Positions 51,894-61,100 of a stretch of DNA of 64,000 nucleotides are shown in pieces. The position numbers and the translations under genes were made by a program. A model generated the notes under the pieces. That model was given only the letters and a program-made list of their open reading frames with translations. It was not told where the DNA came from and made no database searches. How positions within the stretch are numbered: the stretch's first letter is position 1; each line of letters starts with the position of its first letter. Source of the stretch: Pseudomonas wenzhouensis (GTDB taxonomy: Bacteria > Pseudomonadota > Gammaproteobacteria > Pseudomonadales > Pseudomonadaceae); the NCBI RefSeq assembly GCF_021029445.1, contig NZ_CP072610.1, positions 2,852,001 through 2,916,000 of the forward strand. Reading direction: 5' to 3'.

Positions 51894-53088
51894 GCTATGT
51901 GCCTTACTCGGCCAGCGCCAGGGCCAAGTCACGCCCCGCCGCCCACCTTTCCCAATATCTAGAGCAGGCAAACTGGCCGAAATCTTCTGTGTCTCCAGAC
52001 CACATCAGCGACATGCTCCAGTGCAAATTGCACCAGATGCAATGACATCAGCGGCGCAATCTACTCGTGTATTTGATTGGACTTGCCGTTCAGTCCAGAG
52101 CAAATCACTTGGAGAACTTGGCCATTACGAAATTGCAGTGATTTGACCACCAACCTTCACAACCACTGACCAGTCAATTGCATTCCTGCTGACCAAGCGC
52201 ATGCATTCGTCTTGGCCAGCGCACGCCCTAGTGACGACCGGCAGAAACCGGCCAATTGCGGCCACTCAGAGATTACTGTGTGCAAGAGCTAGGCTGATTG
52301 GCTTCACGCATATGCGAGTGTTAAATACTTCGTGTCAGGCGGGTGTATAGCGTGTAAACCGTTTTCGAGATTGAGCTTCGCTTAGAAAACACGCAATTTT
52401 CGGGTTTTCTCGCGAATTCCCGTCGAGCCAACTGATAAAATCTCCGCAGATTTCACATGCTAACGTGAGCGCTGGATCAGTGCCCGCGTTTTTACGCAGC
52501 CTCGGCCAAAGCGGCCTGTCGTAACTGGCCTAAACCAGGCAGCTCTCTTACAGCTCTGTGTTGACTGTTCAAGCTCGATTATAAAGCCAGCTGTTACTGA
52601 AGACGGGGATACGTCTTCCAAAGTTCATCAAGCAGGCTATGAACACCAAATTTGGAAAGCTAGCTGAGTTGCCCTGATTGGTATCACCAGGCGTCCTGGA
52701 GATCGCTTGGCGCTGCTAATAATGGCTTGCGCGCTGTCATGTATCGCCAATTGTGTTTTTACACAGCATGAGCCAGATGCGGTCATTATCGTTCCAGGAG
52801 TATGACTGCACCCGTACTGCCGCGGAAGCCAGCTAGAATAATCAATCAAGTGGACGTATGGATTTCATAACTTATGCGCTGTTCGAAGGGGCTGGCTGTG
52901 CGCGCCGCCTAGGTAGACATAGCCGGCCCATGCTTGGAATAGCCTTGCGCTAGTTGGCCTTTCCAGCCTGGCGATAGACTCAATCAAATACCGTACTCAG
53001 CACTTGCATATCGACAGGCTTCTTCTTCGGTAGAAAAGATAATAGCGGGGATCAAAGGTGGATGCTCATCAGGAGGTGTCACAATATA
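51894..53088. other. 1.2-kb non-coding stretch with repeats
   Basis: No convincing gene. It contains degenerate 23-bp GGTCA repeats (52124-52217) and GC palindromes such as CCGGCCAATTGCGGCC near 52250. Minor open frames lack RBS and domains. Confidence 0.5.
52124..52217 (-). repeat. degenerate tandem repeat, 23-bp period, GGTCA-headed
   Basis: Read on the minus strand, four consecutive units begin GGCCA, GGTCA, GGTCA and GGTCA at 52217, 52194, 52171 and 52148, three exactly 23 bp apart and the last 25 bp long. Two share GAATGCA in the centre. Related units occur at 58591-58636 in the opposite orientation. Confidence 0.55.
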
Positions 53089-53415
53089 TCATCCCTTAGG
53101 ATAAACCCCTGAAGCTACGCGTCTGATATGGCATTTAATTTCGCCAGTTACATCATCTGTGCCTATGAGTACGCACTCGCCACGCATGTCATTCCAAAGC
53201 CTATCGGGAAGGCACTCAAAGCACCTGCCGCCCTCCAAGGCTTTATATTTTCCGACATAGCCAGTACCGGAACACTTTGGGCAATTAGGTGCAGCATGAA
53301 CTTTAAGTGCCAGCTTGTAACGACTGCTTGGGGAAGAGTAACTAGCTGGCGCATTATCGCTGTGCTCTTTGCGATCTATTTTTTGGCCTGTTACAGGGGA
53401 AACTTCATATTTCAT
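53089..53415 (-). CDS. small protein with DnaJ-type zinc-finger motif
   Basis: The 108-residue protein begins MKYEVSPVTGQKIDRKEHSD and contains CPKCSGTGYVGKYKALEGGRCFEC, a CxxCxGxG zinc-finger half-pair as in DnaJ. The start is uncertain since no clear RBS is present; upstream codons are in frame. No partner or function recognised. The sequence is AT-rich relative to the core. Confidence 0.55.
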   Translation of the reverse strand: MKYEVSPVTGQKIDRKEHSDNAPASYSSPSSRYKLALKVHAAPNCPKCSGTGYVGKYKALEGGRCFECLPDRLWNDMRGECVLIGTDDVTGEIKCHIRRVASGVYPKG

Positions 53416-53548
53416 GTTTATGCCATTGTTAAATATGAGAATCCAAAATTGCAGCATCACTGAAAAGCCCAGGCGTTACTAAGGCGAAGGTCAGTATGCC
53501 AAAAGTTGCTCGGCTGACTTTTTCAGAGGGATACTTTTCAGTTCATCC

Positions 53549-54349
53549 TTAGGTATAGTTCTCAAGAAAGTCATCGCCATCCTGCATAAGAAACTCATCA
53601 ACTTCCCGCATGTAGTCTTCAATAGATCGGACACCTTGCGTTGCGATGATCACCCCACTGAGATCGCCCTTGCTCTGATCAATCATCCAGATATTAACAA
53701 GGCAGTTGATAACGCTATTTTGGTAGCAAAATCGTCCGCCATTCGATGCAAAATAGTCCATGCCGCCGCAGTACTGGTAAATGAAATCTCTCATTCTGCC
53801 ATACTGGATGTTTGGGCAATAACATTTCGAGACATTTGAATTCGCGGTCTTGCTGATGATCTCATGAATACAGTCATCGCCGCCGCGGCCCGGGTAGACG
53901 AACTCAATCGGCTCGTCTTTCAGCTTCAGGAGTCCATCCATCTGGAAACTGAGAGTGAGAGGATCTATACCAGGCGCTGCTGAGATAAATACGGCATTCT
54001 TGGTTCCCATGCGTGGGAAATAGATGAATCTCACCGAGAAATAGTGATCATTGTTGATCATCGGATGCTGTACAACTCCCCAGTAGATTGTCACTCGCTC
54101 GCTCGACAAATAACTCACCTGTGGCGGTGCGTCCGAGAAACGGGAGAATATTTTTCGAATTGCTGCTTGATTTATATGAAAGCGTTGCTCTTCCATGTCA
54201 GTCTTCATACTCGTGACTGCAGCTGCCAGCAGACTTCTAGCGGCCAAATTGTCGAACCAGTTCTTAATAATAAAGTATATTATTAATGATATACCATAAG
54301 TCGGAATGGCAAGAATTGCGCATATTGCAAGTCCAATTAGCGTGTACAT
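53549..54349 (-). CDS. membrane-anchored hypothetical protein
   Basis: The 266-residue protein has one long hydrophobic N-terminus (LIGLAICAILAIPTYGISLIIYFIIKNW) and a soluble alpha/beta domain with several Cys (DDCIHEI, KCYCPN, GGRFCYQNSVINC). An AAGG-type RBS precedes the ATG. No family recognised. The Cys are not spaced as a known metal site. Confidence 0.6.
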   Translation of the reverse strand: MYTLIGLAICAILAIPTYGISLIIYFIIKNWFDNLAARSLLAAAVTSMKTDMEEQRFHINQAAIRKIFSRFSDAPPQVSYLSSERVTIYWGVVQHPMINNDHYFSVRFIYFPRMGTKNAVFISAAPGIDPLTLSFQMDGLLKLKDEPIEFVYPGRGGDDCIHEIISKTANSNVSKCYCPNIQYGRMRDFIYQYCGGMDYFASNGGRFCYQNSVINCLVNIWMIDQSKGDLSGVIIATQGVRSIEDYMREVDEFLMQDGDDFLENYT

Positions 54350-54741
54350 CTTGGTGCCTTTTTTATTAAGGTAGTTGAATTTCGCTGGGATATTGCGGCT
54401 CTTCGCCGGTGCCGAGCACTTAATATAGCCTAGCCTGTAGCTCTATTCCTAAAAATTTCGCCCACAGGGGGTGATGGTTATGTGACATTTTCTTCGATAT
54501 ATGACCGACAGGACTGCCTAATCTCCTGAACTTAACGCGCAGGGCGCCTGAGTGTCTAAAATTTTCAGGTTATGGCTGATGCCCGCCTCTGGCCGAGGGC
54601 GGACTTACGCGGACGGCAACTGCCGGCCAGAAGCAGCCATTAAAGCAGGGCTATTGGGTCATCCATTCTTAGCACTACTAGATAGGTTTTACTCAGAAGC
54701 GGCCAGTCAGATGTGACTACGAAACCAGGGGCGATTCAGTC
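54350..54741. other. spacer with GC palindromes
   Basis: About 390 bp without a gene. It contains the repeat CCGGCCAGAAGCAGCCA (54623-54639), also present inverted at 58525-58541. Confidence 0.5.
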
Positions 54742-56275
54742 CTAGACTTTTAGCCGCTTAAGATCTCTTAGATACCATTGGTGAAATTTGCTGAATTCTA
54801 GCGTCTGCTTTTCTGCTGCGTTGTTATAGATCGCATCACTGGTAACCGCACAAGCACTACATCCAGCCTCATAGACGAACCGAGTAGTTATAGGTGACTT
54901 CTTCGGGGAGCTATCCCAGCGCTTGTCAAGCCACAAAGCCAGCCCTTCATCAAAAGGGGTAATCATATTAAGTTGCTGTTTTGTGCGAGTGATTCCGACA
55001 TAAAATAACCGACGCTCTTCCTCAATTTCTTCCTCGGTCGGAGGGTTATGCACCGATGTGTGCACGTTATAAACATCATCGGGCTTGCCGCCAGGAAACT
55101 CTTTCTCATTCAGACCGATCAGCACCACATTATCCCACTCTAAACCTTTGGAGCCATGCAATGTTGAAAGAATGAAGGGTTCGCGGTCAGTCGAAGTCTC
55201 CACTGGATCCAGGATAAGATTTAAAAACTTTCGGGAATCAATTTTGCTCGACTCTAGTAGCGCTTCAATCCGCAAAACTCCTCGTTTTAGATCGTTTGAA
55301 CCAGTGCGTGTTACTCCCGCTGAACCGATACAATCAGTGAAGCCCGCCATACTCAGACGCCTCAGCACATCAAAAGCAGGCGTTTCCTCTCCATCTTTCT
55401 GACAGATTGTAGCGAGTCTTTCTAATCGATCCTTTTGGTAGTGTGAGCCTTCGAATAGATCCCCCAGAACAGACCATAGATTGGCATGGGGAGCCATCAA
55501 ACAGTTAAGTGCAGTTTTGAATTGTCCCTGCTGCCAATTGAAACCAGCCTCTTTTAAGAAGCCGTAGACCATAGCCTGTTTGGCGGGGTGGTTTTCGAGT
55601 TGTTGCAGGTTGCCGTAAACACACAATAATACGCCTACCACCAACATCCCGACTTCAGTGCGGGCATGTAATGAAGTTGAGCCATTGAGGTAGCGATAAG
55701 GGAGTCCGCAAAGGCGTAAAGTTATTTCGGCCTCGGCAAGACTCGCCTTGGTCCGAGACAAGATAGCTTGTGTGCCACGGTTTACCGAAAGTTTTGATAA
55801 CACTTCGGATAAACAGTTATCAAGGTGTAATCTCACCTCTGTTTTTGGGGCGCTGGGATGACTGACACAGAGCCTAGTCAGCTTCATAGAGTTTCGCCGA
55901 ATTACCGAGTTGGCCATCAAGGAAAGCTCATGCCCAAATCGGAACGTGCATGAAAGTTGAAACACTTTTGTATTTTCATAATGCTTCTCGAACAGACCAC
56001 CGATGAAGTCTGGTCGAGCACCGCGCCACTCGTATATACACTGGTTAATATCACCAACAGCCATAACTGACGCATCTGATTTAGATAGCAAGCGAGTTAT
56101 GTCATGCTGTATCAGGTTAACATCCTGATATTCATCCACAATGATGTGTTTGTAGTGGGCTCCAAGGCTGGTGTCATTACGCAACACTGAGGCCGCCTCA
56201 GTCAAACAGTCATCAAGGGTTCTCAGACTGTTTTCCTCTAGCAACTCGCAATAGCGGCTATAGGCGCGACTCAAC
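54742..56275 (-). pseudogene. UvrD/PcrA-like helicase, C-terminal part (split by IS200-type element)
   Basis: About 510 residues form domains 1B-2B of a superfamily 1A helicase: Walker B HIIVDEYQDVN, motif III GDINQCIYEWRGARPD, motif IV/V STLHGSKGLEWDNVVLIGLNEKEFPGGK, motif VI EEERRLFYVGITRTKQQLNMITP. A C-terminal extension has two Cys (GCSACAV). The N-terminal part lies at 56850-57375. Together they make about 690 residues. The split makes the protein unlikely to work unless the element is removed. Confidence 0.88.
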
Positions 56276-56850
56276 AACCACCGACTGAAGTCGGTGGGTT
56301 AGTGACTTACGGACTGAAAGTCCGGATACGCGTCGACTGAACGACGCGTCGGATCAGTCAGGCTCCATCCTGAAATTATCGTTCGGGCTCGGCTCAAAAT
56401 GATGCTCCAGATACTGCTTGATCATCTCTTCCGTCATCTGCCCAACCGTCGCGCAAAAGTACCCGCGAGCCCAAAAATGCTGCCCCCAATAGCGCTTTTT
56501 CAGATGGGGAAACTCCTCGAAAATCTTGCTCGCCGTACGCCCCTTGATCCGCCTCATGATCTCACTCGGCGCCAAATTCGGCGGACTGCTCACCAGAATA
56601 TGCACGTGATCCTTGCTCACCACACCTTTCACAATCCGAATTTCAAATGCTTCGCACGTCTGTCTCACCAGCTCTCGCACTCGCTCAGCAACCTCACCGC
56701 TGAGCACCTTGTATCGGTACTTAGTCACCCAAACAAAGTGATACTCGATCTGGTAGACCGTATGACTGCCGTATCTGTAATCCATGCGCTTGCCCTCCAG
56801 CCCCGCATGGTGGCGCTAAAGCTCACCGGCTGAAAGCCGGTGGTTTTAAC
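56272..56850 (-). mobile_element. IS200/IS605-family element (tnpA only)
   Basis: The element of about 580 bp carries a single tnpA. Imperfect hairpins mark both ends (ACCGACTGAAGTCGGTGGG at about 56279 and CACCGGCTGAAAGCCGGTGG at about 56824) in place of inverted repeats, as expected for IS200/IS605. No target duplication is expected. Exact ends are uncertain by several bases. Confidence 0.85.
56354..56785 (-). CDS. tnpA: IS200-family transposase TnpA (Y1)
   Basis: The 143-residue HUH transposase has the metal-binding HVHILVSSPP, the N-terminal YHFVWVTKYRYKVL and the C-terminal catalytic Tyr region (WGQHFWARGYFCATVGQMTEEMIKQYLEHH). It cuts and joins single-stranded DNA at the element ends. 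Intact length. Confidence 0.94.
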   Translation of the reverse strand: MDYRYGSHTVYQIEYHFVWVTKYRYKVLSGEVAERVRELVRQTCEAFEIRIVKGVVSKDHVHILVSSPPNLAPSEIMRRIKGRTASKIFEEFPHLKKRYWGQHFWARGYFCATVGQMTEEMIKQYLEHHFEPSPNDNFRMEPD

Positions 56851-57375
56851 CTTTCGATGGAAAATAAACTCCCGCTTGATGTTGCTGAAAGTAGGATCTG
56901 TAGCTGCATCAACTGGAGTTACAACTGCCGCCCGACAACGTGCGATAAACAGCTCGAAGTTTTCAATTTCGCTGGGAGCAATGTAACTAGCCTCATGGTC
57001 AAAGCCATGGCGATAAGCCTGCTTAACAAGTTGCTCATAGCGGTAGTCGCCCGGAGTAAGGAGGTCTTTCTTCTTGATTATCTGTTGCCGCTCTCCGTAA
57101 CCAACGATTTTCAAAGCTAAACTGTGGAATGTGCGAACTTCTGGAATAGCGGTCGACTTCAATGCCGTCTTCAACTTCTCGGTGAAGCCTAGCTGCGCAG
57201 ACTTGTTGTACATCAGGATCAGAATGGAACGAGGGTCAGCCCCCGTCTTGACCAACCGTTCAACGCGCTTTACGAGGGTAGTTGTTTTCCCGCTACCAGG
57301 TACGGCTTTAACCAACGCATGTCCGGTGTCATGGCTGACAATATTTTTCTGCTCCCAAGTCAGCCTTTTGGTCAT
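56850..57375 (-). pseudogene. UvrD/PcrA-like helicase, N-terminal part
   Basis: About 175 residues form domain 1A: Q motif MTKRLTWEQKNIVSH, Walker A VKAVPGSGKTTTLVKR, motif Ia RSILILMYNKSAQ and RTFHSLALKIVG. The frame enters the IS at about 56850 and ends inside it. Its start overlaps the CoiA-like gene stop by 4 bp (ATGA), so it is the second gene of a coupled pair. Confidence 0.88.
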
Positions 57376-58358
57376 GCTTCAACCTTGTAGCTGGCGCACT
57401 GACGCGCTTCGGTATAAGGAACCTGCTTTGCTTTACTGCGACATTGCAGATAGCCGTCCTCCCATCGGCCAGCTTGTTGGCACGTAATGCAGTTAGGAAA
57501 TAGCGTACGAGGATCGGCATGACGGATAAAAGCTCGTAGGTTCTCCGCCATCTCAGCCCCCCCTAGCGATCTAGGCCATGTGTTAACGTATGAGCTGGTT
57601 AATAAGTCCACTTCAGCGAGAGGCATCATTTTTTCGTTTAGTCGGCCGGAATCACTCAGGCTCCAGACGGACATCCCTACGTCACCAATTGAGCAGAGAC
57701 CGCTACAGCTATCCACTACTTTTGATGACGGACGCCAGTTGAATACGCTTAGGCGCTTATCCTTGATTGAATATGACCCGCTAAGCAACATCTGGATGTC
57801 AGCGGCAGATTGAACCTTAAACTCAAGTATGGGGATTCCGGTATCAATCTTCTCCTGAGAACAGGGGTGCGTAACACAAATCTCTATATAACAGCGCCTT
57901 TTTCCTGCTGTATCACGCAACATCACGTCTGGTTGCAGACCGGTAGTCTTATCGCGTTTTTCCAACTCTGCCAGATCGAAAAACTTAGTAATGTTGTAGC
58001 GTGCGGGCACTGATTTTAAGCATTGACTTGTTTTGTCTCTGACTAAGGCTAAACGGGCACCATTGCAGGAAATCCTTCGCTCTAACTCTAAGCTAATTGG
58101 CACAGCTTGGCTGAGAGCTTGCTGGTAGCGATAGAAGAATGCTTCTTTGCCACACTTGTGAAGGTATGTTTCGAGAGCGCAGCATTCTTCCGCGTGACGG
58201 AAGTGCTTAGCGTTGATCTCGCCTAATACCGGGGTGAGGGGGCTTTTGCAACCTGGGCAAGTGTAAGTGTGTGAGCGCAGGGCATCGTTAATGTGCGTGA
58301 GTGTGCCCTGGCCATTTAGAGCGTAAGCGTACTGTATTGAGCTAAATTGAGTTGTCAT
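57372..58358 (-). CDS. CoiA-like protein with PD-(D/E)XK nuclease domain
   Basis: The 328-residue protein has a CoiA-like N-terminus: ALNGQGTLTHINDALRS, CPGCKSPLTPVLGEINAKHFRH, ETYLHKCGKEAF. Then a nuclease-like core: LQPDVMLRDTAGKRRCYIEICVTHP with Asp and Glu at PD-(D/E)XK positions, and GIPILEFKV. A Cys-rich C-terminus (CITCQQAGRW, LQCRSK, ARQCASY) may bind zinc. The start at 58358 has GGAGG 8 bp upstream. It is coupled to the downstream helicase. CoiA is known from competence, but nuclease-helicase pairs of this kind also occur in defence islands; the role here is inferred. Confidence 0.72.
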   Translation of the reverse strand: MTTQFSSIQYAYALNGQGTLTHINDALRSHTYTCPGCKSPLTPVLGEINAKHFRHAEECCALETYLHKCGKEAFFYRYQQALSQAVPISLELERRISCNGARLALVRDKTSQCLKSVPARYNITKFFDLAELEKRDKTTGLQPDVMLRDTAGKRRCYIEICVTHPCSQEKIDTGIPILEFKVQSAADIQMLLSGSYSIKDKRLSVFNWRPSSKVVDSCSGLCSIGDVGMSVWSLSDSGRLNEKMMPLAEVDLLTSSYVNTWPRSLGGAEMAENLRAFIRHADPRTLFPNCITCQQAGRWEDGYLQCRSKAKQVPYTEARQCASYKVEA

Positions 58359-59323
58359 GACTGCGTGCCTCCCAAAAATCCGGCTAAGGACAGACCTTAC
58401 GGCAGGCAAGTGGTAAGTAGTGTTTCTTGAGGCTGTCGAGTGTACAGCGGCCTAGTGAAAAGGCTATTCGCCTGCTCAACAAACCACTGATGTGAATTCC
58501 CCGCATTTTCTAGATACCTCCGACTGGCTGCTTCTGGCCGGTAGCCGCCTATCGTTACCTGCTGCATTGGTTGTTCACTGCCAGCATGCCGGTCAAATTC
58601 AATGCAAATGACTGGTCAGGTCGAATGCAATTGGGTAGGCAAGTCTGCGCAATTACCCAGCCGTCTTTTGTGCGTTGCGGCAAATCAGCAGGCCGCGTTT
58701 TGCGGAGATCTATGTCCGCAGCACGATGGTTCCAGACTACGACAGCGCCACAAAAGACTGCATGTCGTCGGCTACAGATTCAATGTGACGCCCCAGCATG
58801 GTAGCTCCCTTGGGCAGCAGCATTAGCCTAATCATGGCGGCGGCTGAACTCAGTCCCTTACTGGCATAAACCCCAATCTCAGGAATCGGATACACCCTAC
58901 TGACGCCATCTCTACGTGTCGAGCGAACGCCTTCAGTTAGGTATCAATTCGCGTCGAGGCGACTTTATGTCTTTCGATCATCTTCAAATTTGCAACACTC
59001 GCCGCCAGGCATCGAGCCGAAGATTTTTGAAGAACACCACAGGAGCCCCACAGTCGTTATTTCTATGGCAACCCCTCCCGCCCAACAGGCTCATCGCCAA
59101 AACCTCAGCAAGAGGCCCTGCAGGCCTTTCTTGAAGCGCCCAAAGCAATGGCATCACGGGGCCAAAAAATAATCGATTCAGGACTGGATAGAATCATCAC
59201 CTGACAAAAACCGAGCAAATCAGCCGTTCTTGCACTCGATCGGCGCCTCATACCGGACCTCAGCTCAAATCGACTCAGTCAGGATCAGGCGGGGTAGCGC
59301 GTCCATCATCCACTGGCATGTCA
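58359..59323. other. non-coding region with repeats and remnants
   Basis: About 965 bp with no confident gene. It contains the inverted GC repeat (58525-58541), the 23-bp tandem (58591-58636) and, near 59110-59210, a plus-strand tail (QQEALQAFLEAPKAMASRG...) ending in a stop, probably a degraded gene. Confidence 0.45.
58591..58636 (+). repeat. two tandem 23-bp GGTCA units
   Basis: Two consecutive 23-bp units (58591-58613 and 58614-58636) share GGTCA at the start and AATGCAA in the middle. They are related to the units at 52124-52217 but oppositely oriented. Confidence 0.55.
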
Positions 59324-59458
59324 TCAGTCAATAGATCGCCTCTTCGGGTACTCGGCGTCGAGGCTCTGGGCCACCACTAGGCCAATTGCTGTGGCAACCG
59401 CAATCACCCCCAGCGTTAAACAGATGAAAAAAATGAGCGTTTGCGTTGTTGTATCCAT
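59324..59458 (-). CDS. small single-TM protein, 44 aa
   Basis: The protein MDTTTQTLIFFICLTLGVIA... has one TM segment (about 8-31) and a short C-terminal tail (SLDAEYPKRRSID). No strong RBS is seen. Its shape (short N-terminus, TM, LDxxY-like tail) resembles the 37-residue protein at the right end of the window. It may belong with the small genes upstream. Confidence 0.45.
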   Translation of the reverse strand: MDTTTQTLIFFICLTLGVIAVATAIGLVVAQSLDAEYPKRRSID

Positions 59459-59532
59459 GATGTTTACTGTTGATTTGTAGGGCGGCGACCATTATGGAAA
59501 CAAGCAAATTATCAAACCTAAGGACTATACAT

Positions 59533-59934
59533 CTAATTTCTTCCGCTGCGCGACACAAGCTCATACAAACAACCCTGCTGTTCGAATTTAATCCTATTCA
59601 TCAAGCAATACCCAACAGAGTAACCATTGATCAACCTGTAGACACTCCCAAGTCTATCAATGAAAGAACATATCGAAATGTGAAATTTCAATCCGCCAGT
59701 TATGTATTTAGTGCTCAGCAGGCAGACAAGATCACCAGAGATCGATATCCCCTCTATTTCTGACCAGGCAAAACTAACACCCTCGCACCGCAAACCATCT
59801 TCCGTCACCTCCAAAATCTCAAGCACCCCCTGGGCACCCTTGGGCACAGCGCGGAATCTGCCGTTCGGCAACACAGGCGGCCAATACTCACCAGGCCTTA
59901 TCTCTCGAAACAGCAAGTCTTCACCCATCATCAT
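59533..59934 (-). CDS. hypothetical protein in small-gene cluster
   Basis: The 133-residue soluble protein (MMMGEDLLFREIRPGEYWPP...) is alpha/beta, with GVLEILEVTEDGLRCEGVSFAWSEIEGI. The start at 59934 overlaps the stop of the preceding 54-residue gene as ATGA; an ATG at 59949 is also possible. No family recognised. It is the last and largest of three coupled genes. Confidence 0.55.
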   Translation of the reverse strand: MMMGEDLLFREIRPGEYWPPVLPNGRFRAVPKGAQGVLEILEVTEDGLRCEGVSFAWSEIEGISISGDLVCLLSTKYITGGLKFHISICSFIDRLGSVYRLINGYSVGYCLMNRIKFEQQGCLYELVSRSGRN

Positions 59935-60095
59935 TTGCCAAGAATCCATACCAGGGCCTGAAGACCCAGGCGGTAAGCACGCACCGCCAGACCGAAAGCG
60001 CAGGCCGCTCCTATCACGACAATCCCCGTCGCTACCGCTCCATGCACCGCATCCGTCCACGGTCCAACGTGAGGCAGCCAGTAAACCTCCACCAT
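59931..60095 (-). CDS. small TM protein, 54 aa
   Basis: MVEVYWLPHVGPWTDAVHGA is followed by one TM segment (about 20-38, VATGIVVIGAACAFGLAV) and a short basic tail. GAGGAG lies 10 bp upstream of the ATG, and the start overlaps the previous stop by one base (TGATG). RBS and double coupling support translation. No family recognised. Confidence 0.6.
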   Translation of the reverse strand: MVEVYWLPHVGPWTDAVHGAVATGIVVIGAACAFGLAVRAYRLGLQALVWILGK

Positions 60096-60259
60096 CAGTT
60101 CTTTTCTCCTCGAAGCCGCCTATGCAGATCAGCAACAGACCTCAGGTCAGACCGGACATCATCCAAGATCCAGCCGTAGGCCTTACACACCACCCACACA
60201 ACCCCAAGACATCCAAGGAGAGAAAGTAGACCCCCACCGAGCAAATGTGCTGTACTCAT
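60095..60259 (-). CDS. small TM protein, 54 aa
   Basis: MSTAHLLGGGLLSLLGCLGV starts an N-terminal TM segment (about 6-25), followed by a charged helix ending RRLRGEKN. Its stop overlaps the next start (TGATG). A G-rich SD-like sequence precedes the ATG. It heads the cluster and lies about 210 bp from the repeat array. Confidence 0.55.
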   Translation of the reverse strand: MSTAHLLGGGLLSLLGCLGVVWVVCKAYGWILDDVRSDLRSVADLHRRLRGEKN

Positions 60260-60471
60260 AACCATCCCCGCCTTGCTCCGGTATTCACACGAATATCATC
60301 CCCCAGCAAGCAAAAGTCCCAAGCCCATGCCTCAACACCGTGGCACCATCCTGAAAAGCATCACTACGCTGCGCGACACGGGGTTTTACTCAAAAAAAGC
60401 CGTTTTCTTATAATTATATGCGGGAAGGTATGCCTTTTTTAGGTTGTGACTATATGTGCGCAGTTGCAAAA

Positions 60472-60990
60472 GTGACCGGAAAAAATAGACCGGAAAATGG
60501 CCGCAGGCCGCGCCGCTCCTGGCTTTCAGATTTTGAAGTGACCGGAAAAAAACCGCTTTTTTGGGGGGTGTAGGTAAAAGTGACCGGAAAAAACGCTGAA
60601 GTGACCGGAAAAAATAGACCGGAAAATGGCTGCAGCCCGCGTCGCTCCTGGCTTTCAGATTTTGAAGTGACCGGAAAAAAACCGCTTTCTGGCCAGATCT
60701 AAAAGCTACTGCCCGGGGGTAACCGGAAAAACGCTGAAGTGACCGGAAAAAATAGACCGGAAAATGGCTGCAGCCCGCGTCACTCCTGGCTTTCAGATTT
60801 TGAAGTGACCGGAAAAAAACCGCTTTCTGGCCAGATCTAAAAGCTACTGCCCGGGGGTAACCGGAAAAACGCTGAAGTGACCGGAAAAAAATGACCGGAA
60901 AGTCGCTTAAAGCCCCGTGGTTTCTGGCCTTGAGATTTTTGAGTGACCGGAAAAAACCCGTTTTTGCTCGGCTGCAGAGAAAAGTGACCG
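60472..60990. repeat. 138-bp-period repeat array rich in TGACCGGAAAA
   Basis: About 16 copies of a short motif (GTGACCGGAAAAAA and variants AGACCGGAAAA, TAACCGGAAAA) lie in about 520 bp. The motif at 60601, 60739 and 60877 repeats with exact 138-bp spacing, and the intervening sequence (GGCTGCAGCCCGCGTC, TCCTGGCTTTCAGATTTTGA) is nearly the same in each copy. 138 is a multiple of 3, so one minus-strand frame stays open through the array with 46-residue repeats containing FFRSL; I consider that probably incidental. Confidence 0.85.
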
Positions 60991-61100
60991 CATTGCCCTC
61001 AGTTAATGCAATCACAATAGATAGGGTCACAATCATCTAGATGATTCGCACTATTATGCTCAGATAGCTTCTCGAAGCCTGTTGCCCAGCAGCCGAGGTA

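Noticed and set aside
52637..52849. Short minus-strand frame of 70 codons
   Set aside because: No RBS, no domain and low coding character within a repeat-rich spacer.
60472..60990. CRISPR array
   Set aside because: The spacing is irregular at the short scale, the long 138-bp unit is itself repeated with little variation, and there are no unique spacers or cas genes.
60386..61036. A 216-codon minus-strand frame with 46-residue repeats containing FFRSL
   Set aside because: It stays open because the DNA repeat length is a multiple of three. No RBS, domain or non-repeat core was seen, so the DNA repeat is the likelier feature.
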